DNA of 64,000 nucleotides from Heterobilharzia americana (Eukaryota; Platyhelminthes; Trematoda; Strigeidida; Schistosomatidae). Below, in pieces: positions 12,201 to 27,200 of the stretch; position 1 is the stretch's first letter, and each line of letters begins with the position of its first letter. The translations under genes were made by a program, and so were the position numbers. The stretch is taken from contig OX104130.1 of the NCBI GenBank assembly GCA_944470555.2, forward strand, positions 43,557,491 to 43,621,490, given 5' to 3'. The notes under the pieces are model-generated. The model saw only the letters and a program-made list of their open reading frames with translations, did not search any database and was not told the DNA's origin.

Positions 12201-15200
12201 TCTGTGCATTCAACGATTTGGTGATTGGAGGCAGTGTGTTCAGGCACAAAGATATCCACAAAGCGACATGGACTTCACCAGATGGACACACTAAAAATCA
12301 AATCGACTTTATCTCAATCTCAAGAAAATGGAGACGCAGTCTACTTAACACAAGGTCAAGAAGAGGAGCAGATGTAGGTTCAGACCACTATCTAGTGCAA
12401 GGAACCTTCCAAATCAAGTTAAAAGCCTTCAAGGAAGCTGGTGATAGACCTCAATTCAAGTACAACACTCGGAAACTGAAGGATGAAACTACAAAGGAGA
12501 TCTTCAAGGCAGCCATCAAGACAAAATGGGAGACATCGAGGGACATCCCTGAAGAAACCTGTGTGGAAGAACACTGGAAGTCTTTGAAAGCTATGTGGAA
12601 AGAAACCTGCACAACAGTATTAGGAAGGAAGAAGAAAGAAGACAAGGAATGGATCTCGACGGATACCTGGAAGCTGATAGAGGAGAGGAGGATGGTGAAG
12701 CAGAAGATAAACCAGTGCAAGGATGCTCAACGACAAGAGGAACTGAGCACAATGTATAAAACACTGGACAAAGAAGTGAAGAAGACAAAAGACACTTCTA
12801 CGAAACACTGGCAAGTGAAGCAGAACAGGCTGCAGGTAAGAGAGACCTGACGACATTGTATCAAATAACCAGGTTGCTATCAGGGAAGAGACCAACACAG
12901 ATGAAACCAATAAAAGATGAAGAAGGAAATTTAATTACAAAAGAAGAGAAACAGAGGAAACGATGGGCCGACCACTTCAAGAAGCTCTTGAATCGACCAC
13001 CACCTGCACTTCGTCCAGAAATACCACCTGCAGCCGCTGAATTACAAGTGAACATTAATCCCCCAACGAAAATGGAAGTCCTGAACGCCATAAAGCTACT
13101 GAAATGCGGGAAAGCAGCAGGACCAGATGGAATACCGCCAGAAGCACTGAGAACAGATGCAGAGACAACAGCGGACATGCTCACACCACTATTGCAGAAG
13201 GTGTGGAAGGAAGAGAAGGTACCGGACGATTGGAAGAAGGGTTACCTTGTCAAACTGCCGAAGAAGGGAGACCTCAGTGCTTGCAAGAACTGGCGCGGAA
13301 TCACTCTCCTGTCCACCCCAAGTAAAATATTAAGCCGCATCATCCTGGAGAGGCTAAGGGATGCACTGGATTCAAAACTACGACCGGAACAGGCAGGCTT
13401 CAGGAAGTACAAATCATGTGCAGACCAAATTGCAACGCTTCGTATCATCATAGAACAGAGCATAGAATGGCAATCACCTCTCCACCTCAACTTCATCGAC
13501 TTTGAGAAGGCCTTTGACAGCGTCGACCGAGAAGTAATTTGGAAACTGCTTCAATACTACGGAGTACCGCAAACCTTTATCCGCCTCATTCAACAACTAT
13601 ATGAAGATGCCACATGCCAAGTAATTCACAATGGGAAGCTCAGTGATGCCTTTGAAGTGAAGACAGGAGTGAAACAAGGTTGCCTACTATCCCCCATGAT
13701 ATTCCTTATTGTGGTGGACTGGATCATGCAGCAAACAGTAGGCAGCGAGAAGAGGGGGATACACTGGACGACGGAAAAGAACCTAGAAGACTTGGATTTC
13801 GCCGATGACTTATGCCTAATGTCACATAAACTTGAAGATCTGCAGGCAAAAACTAACAAGTTGATAGAAGAGGCAGCTAAGACGGGACTTCAGGTGAATA
13901 TAGAGAAGACAGAAGTGATGAAGATACCGCACCAACAACAACAACCACAACAAACTCCAATCACCGTCAACGGGAGAAACTTGAAGGAAGTAACCTCCTT
14001 CACTTATCTAGGAAGCACTGTTTCAACTACAGGCGGGACGGACGAGGACGTCAAAGTCAGAATCGGAAAAGCAAGACAGGTGTTCATTAGCCTGAAACCA
14101 GTGTGGAGATCTTCTGCACTCAGCATGCGGAACAAGATACGGATTTTCAACACCAACGTCAAGTCAGTGCTCTTGTATGGCTCAGAGACTTGGCGCGTCA
14201 CGAAAGGCATTTCCAATAAACTACAGACATTCATCAACAACTGCTTACGCTCGCTGCTGAAGATCAGATGGCCAGAAAAAATAAGCAACAAGGAACTCTG
14301 GGAACGAACCAACCAAGAACCTATCACGCAACAAATATGCAGGAAGAAGTGGAGATGGATTGGCCATGCACTGAGAAGGCCGACTGAGGACATCACGCGT
14401 CAGGCCCTCGAGTGGAATCCCCATGGGAAGCGACGAGTTGGACGTCCGAGGGTGACATGGAGGAGGTCATGCGAGGAGGAAATGAGAGCTTCTGGGCTGT
14501 CGTGGAACCAGGTTCAAAAGATCTCAGAGAACAGAGGTCACTGGAGGCGTGCTACTGAAGCCCTATGTTCGACTAGGAACCCAAGGGACTAATAATAATA
14601 ATAATAATATATATATATATATATATACATATACTCCAAGGGTATTCGACACTATGTTTTCTATTTTCCGTAGAAAAAAAGAGTTCGAAATGTATAACTT
14701 TGAAGTGTGGCTCCACCTATAAAATTGCCGTTACTAACACCCTTTTTCATATTTCAAGAAAAGTTCTACAGTTTTTCTTTCAAATGATTTCTTTTGAGTG
14801 ATTTCATGATTTCATTTTCGTTGAATGCATGCTCAAGTCTCTGTTTGAAACAAACTGAATTTTATAGATGATTCCGAATTCTTAGAGTGATCTTGTCATG
14901 TCTAAGATGTAGACTTCAAGTATTCAATCGATGGTTGCTTAGGATGCGGTTGAAGTGATCTTCACTAACGATATGATGCAGTGGTTCAGAATGATGCGTC
15001 TAATCTACTTAAACTGAAGCATTTTGATATCGATTGTAACGATCATGTTGCAAGGCGTTTCTCAGACTATTTAGAGGAGTAAAATGAAATTGGATGATCC
15101 ATTTTTATAAGTCGTAATTTTTTATATTCAATGCCATTTTGTATTGACATGATAGTATTTTTACCTGTTTATAAGATTATTGGATAAAAGGGTTCTTTAT

Positions 15201-18200
15201 AATGGCAGTAGGATAAGAATTCCAAGCCTGTTTTTCATCTCCTAATACACCTATTTTGTAATGCGAAGTATGTGTGAAAACTGAGTCAAAAATTTGACTG
15301 GGGGTTGGAAAGTATGAGGTCCAGAATAATTAGTGGAAATCGTATGAAAACTAGCAGTAAGGATACATTTACCTGCAGGATTGTAGCGATCAGCTGCCAA
15401 GGCTTGGTCAGCATACCTACCAGCCTGTTGAAGATCACCTTCAAGGAAGTATACAAAAGATAAATTTGTAGCAGCTGTACATGCCAAACGTGTATCCTTT
15501 CGTTCGAATGACTTCAAAGTATCTATTGCCTAATTAATGAAAGTATAAATGACAAATTGTTTGGTTTAACATATATGAACCGGCAAACTAACGGTAAAAA
15601 TTTGAAAATCATTACAGAACTCACTTTCATATGCAGCGACTTTCCATTATCCTGGAATAATAATTTCGTGAGAATTATATATACAAGTCTACCAAACCAC
15701 GGCTATGTCGGACAGTCAGAATGGTAATATATATAATCCTCACTAAATTATTTAATTACGACATTTGAACTTTCAATGGGCTTCATGTATTATATCAGTG
15801 TTCATTAAATCGGAGTGGCAATTGAGAATCAACCTCAAGTACTCCTGAAACAGTCGTTGATGAAGCACTTTATCATTGTCTGTTAAATTCAGTACGCCTT
15901 AACGAGTTATACGGAATGACAGACAAACAGACAGAAATCAATATGGAACCATGCACGAAATTTCAGTGGTTCAAGATGACACATTTTACAGTGGCATGCA
16001 AAAACAAGTGGGTAAAAAATGGAATATTAAAGCAAGTAAAGGAATATAAAAAGAGAGGAAATACTAGAAATTGAAAGCTATAAAAATTTTCAAGCTTAAG
16101 AAGACGTCAGTGACGAAACATATCTGGGCTATTGTTAACCATTTTCAGCCGTGCTACAAAAGTTCTCCAAACATTAGTTCCTATTATCTCGAGGACTCCA
16201 AACAGATACTTTACGCCTCTTCATACGTCCGAGACCAACAGTATGACACTAATGCCACATCCTCATTTCGTCATCCTGAAGCTTTTTCTAGCCTAGTCTC
16301 ACTTCTGCTACCATGCTACGTCGAGTTAGTTTCACAGCTTCATCTAGTAACTTGCCTTTCTTGCCTAGTACTCTTTATCTAACCTTGTCACTGCTGACAT
16401 GGTGATTCCATCATACTTGGTCAAAAACCTGTAACCACATCAGATCTTCTACTCTTAGCACCTATGTCTCATGACAGTATAATTGAACAGAACGGACTGC
16501 AGCGCAGTATACTGGTGCATTTATAGGTATTTGGACATATCGCCAGTCGGTGGAACAGATGACGCGATCGGAAGAATGAACGACAGGACTTCTGTATCCC
16601 ACCTGGGTTTTCATCAACAACCAGCCTGTTTGAGCTAGTGGAACCTTCAAAACAAGTGGAATGTTTGACACATCCTACAACTTTACTCCATATCATTAAT
16701 CTAGGGTTAGTTGCACGTTAGTCCTGGAGACTCATCTTGCAGCTGAAAGGTGTAAAACACATGCCAAACATACTCAGATTTCTGCTGAAGGCATATAAAA
16801 GACCATGTACTTTGTTATCGTCACCATACCTCAAGTCAACCAAATGATCTCCAGAGAGTAGATTGATCTCCGTGAAGTCATAGTTACTTAAGGTAATGTC
16901 TATTAGTACGTATAAGTTAAATAGGAACGGTGACAGTGGATACCCCTGGCGGACATCACTAGTTGTCTTCACATTTCCGATGACAAATCTCCTTAAGCCC
17001 TAATATGGCTTCGTGAGTTCGAGTAAAGAACTTTTAATAGCGTTATATACTTGCTCAATACTTCTTTCACAACCAAACAGAAGCACAACATATCACAGCT
17101 GACAGCCAAATCCCGTTTATGGGTCAAGAAATGAGGCAAGTATCGACATCTAGTAGGTATATCTGTGTTCTAAAGATTCAGTGGATGAAGATGTGATAGA
17201 AACACTCTCGTTCAGATCAAAAACAAACTTCATTTTCCTTAGTTTGTCTGCCTGAAGCTTTGGTTAGACGTAGCATAACTACGGACAACAAGATCTTAGA
17301 TACTAAGCTAGATAAAAGCTTTTAACTTTTATTTTCTACATACTGGCATACATTTTAACAGGAAAAGCTGCTTTCAACTGTTTTTGTCGAAAATGCTTTC
17401 ATTCCATACTTTAAACCTTCAAGAAGACCTTTTGTTCACATTGTTGTTCATTAAACAAGTCGAAATATACTTTATTTAATGATCTCCTTACTGGAAAAAA
17501 AAATAACAGAAAATAAGTTACAGTTACTTAAGTGTGAATATAAACTGTTTCATAAGTACCTGTTCTTGATATTCACACGTATGCACATATGCAAAAGTGA
17601 AAGCAATAGATTTATACAGCTAATTCAAGAAATGATGTATCACAATGATTTAAACGTATTCCCTCCCTGACGTCTTCAAAAGCTTGAAAAGTTGCACTAA
17701 TCGTTATCTTCAGATTTTTAATTCTGTCAAACAACTTTATCTACCTACTCTCAAAGTCTTTTTTATCCACTTGTTCTCTGAATACTATTGTGGAGTTTGG
17801 CAACTTCAACCGATGCACTTGTGCATAAGGTTCTACGTTGACTTTGTCTGTCTGTCTGTCTGTCTATCATTCACAGGAAGATCCGTTGTGGTTAATTGTT
17901 ATGAAACGAAATTTCCTAGTCTATTATTCAAAACTTCCGTTTTGATTTCCCTATCACAAAAATGTTGGTTAGGTCTTGCTACTACGTTCAGCTTAACTCT
18001 AGAGTAAAGAAATAACTTTATAGGCAAACAATGAATAAATATGAAGAAAATATTTTAAGAGAATTTCAATTTTTCGTACTTGAAAATATAATACACACAG
18101 TCTGATAGTATTTCACTAGCAGATCAAATCTGCAGAGCCCACTTTTCTTAACTGAATTCGTTATTTGATCTCCCCTCGATTAACTATTTTACCATTACTT

Positions 18201-21200
18201 TTGAGAAATGTGACGACTTAGTTACTGGATTATTTAGTGTACGACCCGTGTCAGTGATCAAAGTAATTCTACGTCAACTGTTTATCACCTTTGTGTTATA
18301 AGTATAAAGCTCTGATCGATTGTCTGCCACAACATTAATCAAGTTGGCTAGGATCTATCAAATATTTTTTTGAGGTGATTGTACTAAGTATTCTGATTGA
18401 ATATTCAACCATGGACCGAAACAAAATCTGAAACAGATATGGTTGCCTAGTGATGGTACTGAGAAATCATCTACCTAGATTTGCAAGAAATTTAAAGAAT
18501 CACTAATTACTTACAAGACATTCATTCGAACCGCATGTTAAATTTCAGTCTTCAAGTGATTAACTTCATGTTGAATTTTTTTCCATCTTGGTGGCCATCA
18601 GGTGACTAATTCATATAAGTAACTTTAATAAGACTTTTCCTAAATTTTAGTACAGAACTAATATTTTTTGTTCCAGTATTGGGCTTCACAAACGTCTAAA
18701 ACATGTCTAGAACATTATTTAGGTAATGGGTAACGAGGTTCATGTACTATCCACTCTTCAATTTCTTAAGTTGAGTGCTGTATACACTCAGAAATCATGC
18801 AGAAGCATTTGGCAAATTAACTAATTCCAATAAACTTTACAGTTTTACTCCATTTTAATCATTTTTGTAGATATGTTAGGGGCTTACGTTTCTTCATTAT
18901 GACCTGATTTGTATAATGGAAACTGAAAAGGTTTTCTGTAAATTACAACTGACCTGATGAAAATCTTTCTGTTTCAAGTACATAACAGCTTTATCAATTT
19001 CTAGATCATGTGCGATCTCATGATAGGAAGACATTTTCACTTGTTCAATGCACCAATCATAACCCATATTAAAGCTGGATTCAATCGCTGGAGAAATTAT
19101 TTTTGCAGCCATCTTTATGAAGTTTTCTGCTTGTATTTTCCTTTTATTTTATAATCAAACAAAGATTGTGGATAAATAGTTAGTTACAGAATGTTATACA
19201 AAGATCAAAAATAATTTTATATACTAAGTGAAAGATAATTTTCGTTAACTTCCTATCGAAATGACATATAACCTCATACTAATCTTCCTGTTTAACTATA
19301 AGTTGACACAAAAACTTATCAATTGATAAAATGATATTGTATTTATTAGTTGAAATTAAAGACAGTAAACGGTCAGATAAATAGATCTGTCTCGATTTTT
19401 GTTTCTATATAGAAAGGTATATCAAACAACGATATCAGTTAGCATGAATCCTTTTTACCAAATAGCAGAATAGTTTAATCAAATCACTTAATGCATTTAT
19501 TGACACAAAAGGTTTGTACATTCACTTCTCAGTGAAACCATTTGGAGAAACTTTGTGTGATACGCGTATTGGTTACTAGTGGGTAATCAGTTTACTTACC
19601 CAGTCATAAGTGCTTAGGACTATCGATCACGTTTTACAATATGTAAGATTTTTAGATTACTTCTGGCTCAAAAACGTTTGAATGACAGGAAAGTGGGCAC
19701 TTTTACAACCATTGTGAGATTGTAGCAGCCAAATGAAATCAAAGCTTCACTTAACTTGACAGTAAGTGTATTCCAAATTCTAGAAAATAACAAGCTGATT
19801 CACCCTAAAGACCTGAGGGTGGAGCCTGACAGACAAATCAGCTTAGAATTAGCATACAAGTTAATTGGTTTTAGTGGCCACGCTTCACTAGCACGTAAAG
19901 ATGAAATTAACATGAATCAGCAAAATCATAAAATTTAGGTTAGTAGAAAAGTCCTAAAATCTGAAGATGATAAAAAGTGAAAGGTTTTACTTCACTTTGA
20001 TCGGTTTTTACCCATATTACCGAAAGTCAATAACATTTAGTTTATGATATCTAGAGAACCCTAGTGGTGACAACTTTGAATTCCTCATTATGGTTCAGCC
20101 TAACAGTCAAATACTGGTGCTTCGTCTTTATCTGACTTTTCTTAGCTTCCTCCCAGCCTCATGAAAGTTTGGCTTAGACCGAAACTTCAAAGTGGGTTGT
20201 AGCTCAGCATCTGCAGTAAATATCTAATTCACCAGAGTCACTGGAGGTTCAAGATCTCATAAAATGATTTGCCTTCCTTAGCTAACGCTCTTCCTTTTGC
20301 TTAGACACTATTTACTTCCTTGTTCCATCATATATGAGAAATTCTGTGGAGATAATTAGGGCCAAAATCTTGATACCTCCGCATATCTCCCACCTTAGAT
20401 GGTTGCGTCTCACAGCCACGCATCAGTAGAAAGCGAAATGAAATGTACAATATTCATCCATTAGTAAGTAGTCAAATATCTCGCCAGTATAACAAATTGG
20501 GTAGATCGGCAAATTCTAAATAAACCTTGGTAACCATACCGAGTTTTGATCAGAGATCAGCCTATCAAGACGGCGCAAATATTCAAATCGATAAAATAGT
20601 TATGGTTTTTCACCCCTTTACTCTATACCTAACAAATAGGAGCCCATATAGAGCAGTCTTGAAGCATCATCTTAGATTTGATAGGTATCGAATGCAAGCC
20701 AAAATTGCTGAATGGAGACAGGTATCAACTAATTTTATATGTAACTAATCAGTATTTCATTGCTCTGGATTGAAATATTGCAGTCATGAACAAAATTAGT
20801 GTTCTGTGTCAACAAGAACGCTCAGCTCATCTTAAAGTCGGCCTTGTTGATTCAAGCAATGCTATCCACCACCTAATATGAGTTAACTGTGCACAGACAA
20901 TGTGGCCTCAGATATGTAGAGTATTGCCATAGTAATTATTTTAAATGTTAGTTATTTAGTCCATAACTAATTTTTTACTGTACAATTTTTAAGTTCATCT
21001 TATGAACTTGTCCATTTTAGCTCAATCTAAACAAATTTATTAATAATTCTCTTATTTAACACATTATCTGTAATCTAATTATCATAAGTAATTACTCTTT
21101 CGCTTTACAGTTCAGTATTGCAAGTAAAGTCACCATTGAAGATTAATGATATACTTTGCTCATGAAAATACCTTTCATTTTTACACTGTAGCACGTCTGC

Positions 21201-24200
21201 CATTGCCCTCTCTTATGATGATTATTTCTTGTTCATGCGTCTTCGTTACCGGTTTATGCTACTCATCGCTTTCATTAAAATCCATTGTTAATGATAGTGT
21301 CGGAAAGCATTAGGGTTTTGACGTAGACAACAACCTTAATAAAGGTAACTGTTGCAGTCGATAAGTGCTGCATAAAGAATAATGTGAGGTGTAGTAAAAT
21401 AACACATTATTTCATGAGAATACACCTCAGTAAACCGAAAAGACTAGATTACAAGAAGACAGAAGTGCAAAAAAGTAAAAAGCCATAATAGGATGTTTAA
21501 GTTTCTCAGCATGGTAAAGACATTAACAAATCAGTTATTTTCATCATTTTTCTCAGTGGTCTTATCAGACAAAAATTTGACAAGAATTTCTATAAAAAAA
21601 TATTTGAAGCATAGATCCATTTGACTCAAAATTCATTTTATACGTGAACCAATAATTTTTAAATTTAGGCGTTAAAGCTGCTCAAATCACTATAAAAAAG
21701 GCTCTTAACCTTTGCAAAAAATGAGAAGTTACTACAGTAATGTACTTCTTAATAAATCTAATACGTCGATAGCCAGATCCCAACTAAAGTGATGTATGAA
21801 ACCTGAAACTGCAGGACAAAATTATTGAGGTCTATTATCAAAGCATTATTGTAAATTTGGATACCATATCAGACTGTTTATTTGATATAGCACGTAGTCA
21901 TGCAGTACTGTTAACTGAATGACATTTCAGACAGCATTTATTGCTCACATGATTGTGAGCACAAAAAGTAGGTTACTGGGACTATAGGTTCACAAATAAG
22001 ATAGATAGGCACAAAATAATCAACGCTGCTTCTCAAGGCAATACAGCATCCCTAACTGTTAAGATACACCTTACTTCCATCCATCGAAAACCTGCGAAAT
22101 TGATTTAATTAACTCCCTCAATAATAGTGGAGACTGTTTATTCAGATGCAGCCTACCTATCTAATTTTAGTGAACATGTAATAATTACTTAGGATAGAAA
22201 CTTACTTTCTCTTCTCATACTGCCGCAGATCATCATTACCAATCACTTCTAAAATTAAATCATATTGTTTATCATCCTAAAATAATTAGCAGGATGAAAG
22301 AAAGGAAGAGATTAGTTTTGTTATTTCAGCATTACATTATGTTGTAAGTAACGATCTTCATCATCCAAATGTAGATCAACGCTAAGTAATTGCTGAAATG
22401 CATGTTTCATTTTACTACGACCACCAGTTATAAAATAGCAGACAATCAGATTGAAACCAGTTTTTGTATCTGGTTCTTCTTGCATAATGTGTTCAAATGA
22501 TGTAATAGCTTCATTGAATTGACCAAGTTTAACAAAACTTATGCCAATATTCTGCATTATTTTAATTCTAAAAGAAGTAGCCTATTTAAAAAAAATTAGA
22601 CTTAAACTTACCTTATAAATTTATGTGTATTAGGCACTTGATCTAAACCCATACGGAAGAATTTAATAGCTTTGGAATAATTCTTCTGTGTAAAGTAAAT
22701 ATTCCCCATATTCACCTTAAGTCGACCTAAAATAGTTCGCAAAAAGTAAGGATTGATTGGCGATAAGTGAATTTAGCATTTCCATTGAGTCAGATCTCAT
22801 ATTTTATCATCAGTTGAACGTAAATATAAGTGTAATCGTCAATGTAAATGAAATGTACTTTTTCTTTCTTTTGAAAAATGAAAACCACTATAAAAATCAT
22901 GAATATACAACTCAAACTCATGGTACTTGTATCCCTCTGCTTTTTTAAGGGTGTAAACTTTTACGGGAAACCTATAAAAGTTTACTTTCGTAATATACTT
23001 TATTTCTTTAATTATTCAATATGAATTTATGGTGTTTACCTGCAAGCTTTTCTAGTTGGTTTTGTGATTCTTTAGTCCGTTTAATCCTTGTTACCTGTTT
23101 CACTTTAAAATAAGTGTCAGTAGCGTAATACTGAATTTCTGTTCAACAATAGATCCAAAAACTTGTGATTATCATAAGTGTGATTTTACATGTTTTGAAA
23201 AGGATCTACCGAAAGTATAGTTTTCTTCTCTTAACTACTCTCAATCGTCTTTCTTTTAAAAAGAACATAGTTTATTCAGCTGTACACATGCATACTTGTT
23301 AAGTAATTAAAAATTTCGTTGAGTAACCTTTGAAAACATAGATATTCAGAAAATGTGTTGTTTTAAATGTAAAGTGTATATTGTCTATATCAGGTTTATA
23401 GATTCAAATAACCCTCATTTGCGTAGGTAACTATGTAAGCATCAATAAGTACGGGTCTTTGTGTCAACACAGCATATATACTGAAATTATGTTCGGTTGT
23501 AAAACATAGAATTCATGATTACTTTTCACTTTCAAATAACATTAATATGGACTCTTTACACAATGCATTACTGTTACAAAACTCGCTTTATCAACAAGGT
23601 TTGGGTGGTTTAGTAATAAGTATAATGCTGGTTAAAGATGTGATTACTAGTATACCATACAACTGTATACTTGCCTATTGAGTTTTATAATATAAATGAT
23701 CAGATTACATATATTTATGTATGCATATACGTATGTTAGTAGGTCCAGGTGCAGAAGTTTCGCCAATTGTTTGCCTCTTTTTCAAATATACTGTCTTTTG
23801 GATAAAATCAACAGATGGAACGACACAACAACTCACAACTGACCACAGAAGTGGGCTAACCTAAGGTATTACACTTATTGTCATTGGGGACAGCGTAAAT
23901 ACGATTTTAAACTTAATGCTGGATTTGCATTCGTGGAAACTTAGAAATACCGCGTGTGCAAATTTGCAGTTGATTACCTAATCCAGAAATACTTCGCTTA
24001 TAACGACAAATGTAAGAAGTAAAAAACGAAGAGTTACCGAGTACTGGTCCAGGTTGCCGCACTGCTTATCAGCACATCAGGTCAGGGCTCAACAAGACGA
24101 AATAAAATGAAATGTAAATATAACTATTTTCAGTCCCGAAAGCAATTAGAAAATACTAAAGTATATAGCGAAAATAGCGAAATATGATACTTGTTTTTCA

Positions 24201-27200
24201 AATGGAGATAAAGTATAAATTTATCTCCTCCATCGTGATTGATGCCACATTATGCACAAATTATAAATAGTCTGAGGTCACGCATCTCCATTTAATAGTG
24301 GTGATGGAAAGTGGCCAGCAAAGTGATAACGAATACCCGTTCTGTCCAGTTTACTACTCGCCAGATGGATACACAGAGATCCCAGTGAGTGATGCTGTTT
24401 CCACTAAGACTCAATCCAAGCACTAATCACCTCAAAATCAATACTCTCTGAAGTAGGATTGTGTGCATCCTAGATTCCTCTGATAGCCAATACCCATTTA
24501 CACCATCACAATGAAATCACCTATATTATCGAAATATCTCTTCAGGAGCTCATATCCCAATAGTAATCAATCTACTCAGTTCAAAGACATTGAAATACAA
24601 GCCATAACATCAATTATCCCCGTTGTTTCGCAGCCTCTAACAAGGAAGCCTACATCTGCATACTCAGTCGAGAATATCAGTCAATTACCCAACAAATTCA
24701 TACCTTATCATAGTCTATCCTTATGACTTAATGAAGTAACCAGTTATTTCAGATTAAAAAACTAAAAACGTGTTTTAAGAACTACATGTATATAAAAGCT
24801 GCAACGATAACAACAAAACGCTTTGTCAATCTCCTGTTGCGAGATACGTAAATGCATGAGCGAATTCTGACTACAATAAGAACTTGCAGTATAATCAGTC
24901 GCCTGCTGGAATCTTTGGTTACTGAAATATTACCCTAAAATGCATCAAGTTGCTCCTTTTCAACTTGTTTTAATCATTAAAATATGTCTTCACATAGTAC
25001 TGTACTGTTTCACATTCTGAATATGTTTTCAACTTGCCAGTTTGCGAGTTAACAACAAAATAAAGCAAATATGCCATACTAGTTGGCAGTGGGCTTTTAG
25101 ACATACAAAAATACATAATATTGCTATTCTTCGAGTGGCTCATATTGCGAATTCCCTCAATGGCTGAATGAGCCCCCATTTCCAAACTTACACATATTAT
25201 TCTATTCACTTCCGTCTTTAGATCAAACGACAATCCAACAACAACTGGTTGTTTCGTACTGTTGCTTGTTATACTATTATTACTAACGTTACTAACGTGC
25301 TGTAATCCTTTCATTTGAAAATATTGTAAATTCAGAAAAGTTTTTGAAATATTGCATACTGAGATCACCATGCTGCATCAAACATTTTGTCTAGAATGAA
25401 GTGATCACTATTGTTATTATGGATTTTTCACTTTCATTACTTGTGACCTTTCAAAGGAATATATGTGAGATGATGCAAACATCTTTATAACACCCAACAG
25501 TTACTGTAACCTAATAAAACTTGCAAATACTGCGAATAACACGTGAATTATGACTAATAGTTGCAGTGTAAAGGAGTTTTGTGGAAAGTAATTCAAACCT
25601 GCATGAGCAAACATTTTATTTCGAACAATAGCCTGGTATGTGTTCAATGCTTCTTGATACATTCCACTGGCTGTATAACGATTAGCTAAATTGAAGAGGA
25701 CTGAATATGTTAAATCTAAATTGACTTGATCCGCAACACCAAGTTGCTCTCTTTGTCTAACAAGCACACGCTCTTTTCGACCAGCTTCTTTAGCTTTCTC
25801 TAAAGCAACAGTTATCTCTCCTTGACATGCAGCTATACAGCTTTCTTCGATTAAGTTATTCACCTGAAAAAAATATTTTAAAATATATCTCTGAAAAAAA
25901 GGTTGGCACAAATAAACGGTAGTTAAACACCTACAAAAATAGTTTTCAAATGATAACTGTCATAAGATTTTATCAGGGTAGACAAACTAGCTGGGCACTT
26001 TCTATCAAAAAATGTTAATCTCAACTAGCGTCCGTAAAGCTCATTAGTGGTTTTCACGTCCAAAGATACCAATCATTTGATTTTCCATTTGCCTTTGACA
26101 CAAAGTTTGAGTCAACCAATCTGAATTTCTAAATTCATCCCAGGATGAAGATCGACAGTTCATAATGCGAAACTTAAATCTTTGCATAAATGGGTTGTCT
26201 TCAGTGGAATACCGTCCCACATAAACTGTATTATTACATTTAAACATCCGAAAATTTGCAAGTTAGTCTTTGTGATAGTAGAGAAGAAGTGTATATACTG
26301 ATGAAGTCTCCTAGTCCCATGATGAAGCTTTCCAGAACAAACCTCAAAGCCTCGAGAACACCAAGTTACAGTCTGTTGTCAAGCAAATCTTATTAGATTC
26401 TACAGTTGGACACGTAAGGTGGAAATCCACAAACCAATACCTTCTGTTTGATGGTAACTATGAGACATGCTTGTGTGCAACCTAAAGTGACTTGAAGTCC
26501 CTTGCTGGCTTAAACCTGCATCACAAAGTGCAAGATTTTCTGAAAATCTAACGAAGGACTAGGTTTTCGTGCTGTTTATACATATTTTGCCCAAACAGGT
26601 AGATCAAAGTAGAATTTTACACAAATTTTCGTTAGTCCAAGTTCACAAGCTTCATTACACCACATAAAGAGGAACTGACTCAACAAAATTGATACTTAGA
26701 ATAACAGAAACTTTATTAGAGCGGAGAAGAAAAGTAAATGGAGGTCAATAAAAACCTTTGAGATTCTGAATATAATTAAGTGTGTACATTTAGTTTATTG
26801 AGTTTGAGTTCTCACCATCTCAGAAATTCAAACCAGGTGGTCTTCACATCCTCACATGTTTCGGATCGAAAGTCAGAGATTTCATGGGTTCGCGAGGCAT
26901 AATCCTACTTTACTTAGCATTGATCTTAGAAGACATTTCCGGATAGGTATGTGAAACACAAATCTAGTCAATCTTAACAGATGCAAGTTTGCAGCCTCAC
27001 TTACTGACCTGTTTTCCTAGCTTAACAATGTACGGTTGGTTCTAATACAAATAACTATGGGTTGTTATCGCAATACTGTGGGGACTCACATTGCTAAAAT
27101 TTTGTTACTTCACTTCTTCCTTACCTGTTAATAATGAGGGTTTTCCTTAGATGTCTTGGCTGTAGGAATTTACTTACAGAATCTGAATGAGGTCCGTTAC

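Larger units (their letters stand above)
11411..14610 (+). mobile_element. near-complete RTE-like non-LTR retrotransposon
   Basis: A 3.2 kb element with a short 5' leader, an apurinic-type endonuclease, a reverse transcriptase and a 3' tail of TAA repeats. It lies antisense to IFT88 in the intron between exons G and H. The endonuclease start (GTWNVRTM) and the LGSTVSTTGGTDEDVKVRIG, then RWIGHALRR C-terminal region, resemble RTE/BovB-type proteins and Schistosoma RTE-like elements; the exact family name is not claimed. Apart from one frameshift near 12760-12790 it has no visible stop in about 1035 codons, so it looks recent. A diverged 3' end of a related element is at 42385-42575. Confidence 0.88.

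Noticed and set aside
11440..12910. Several long minus-strand frames across the RTE-like element
   Set aside because: They are shadows of the coding plus strand, rich in Ser/Leu and without domains.
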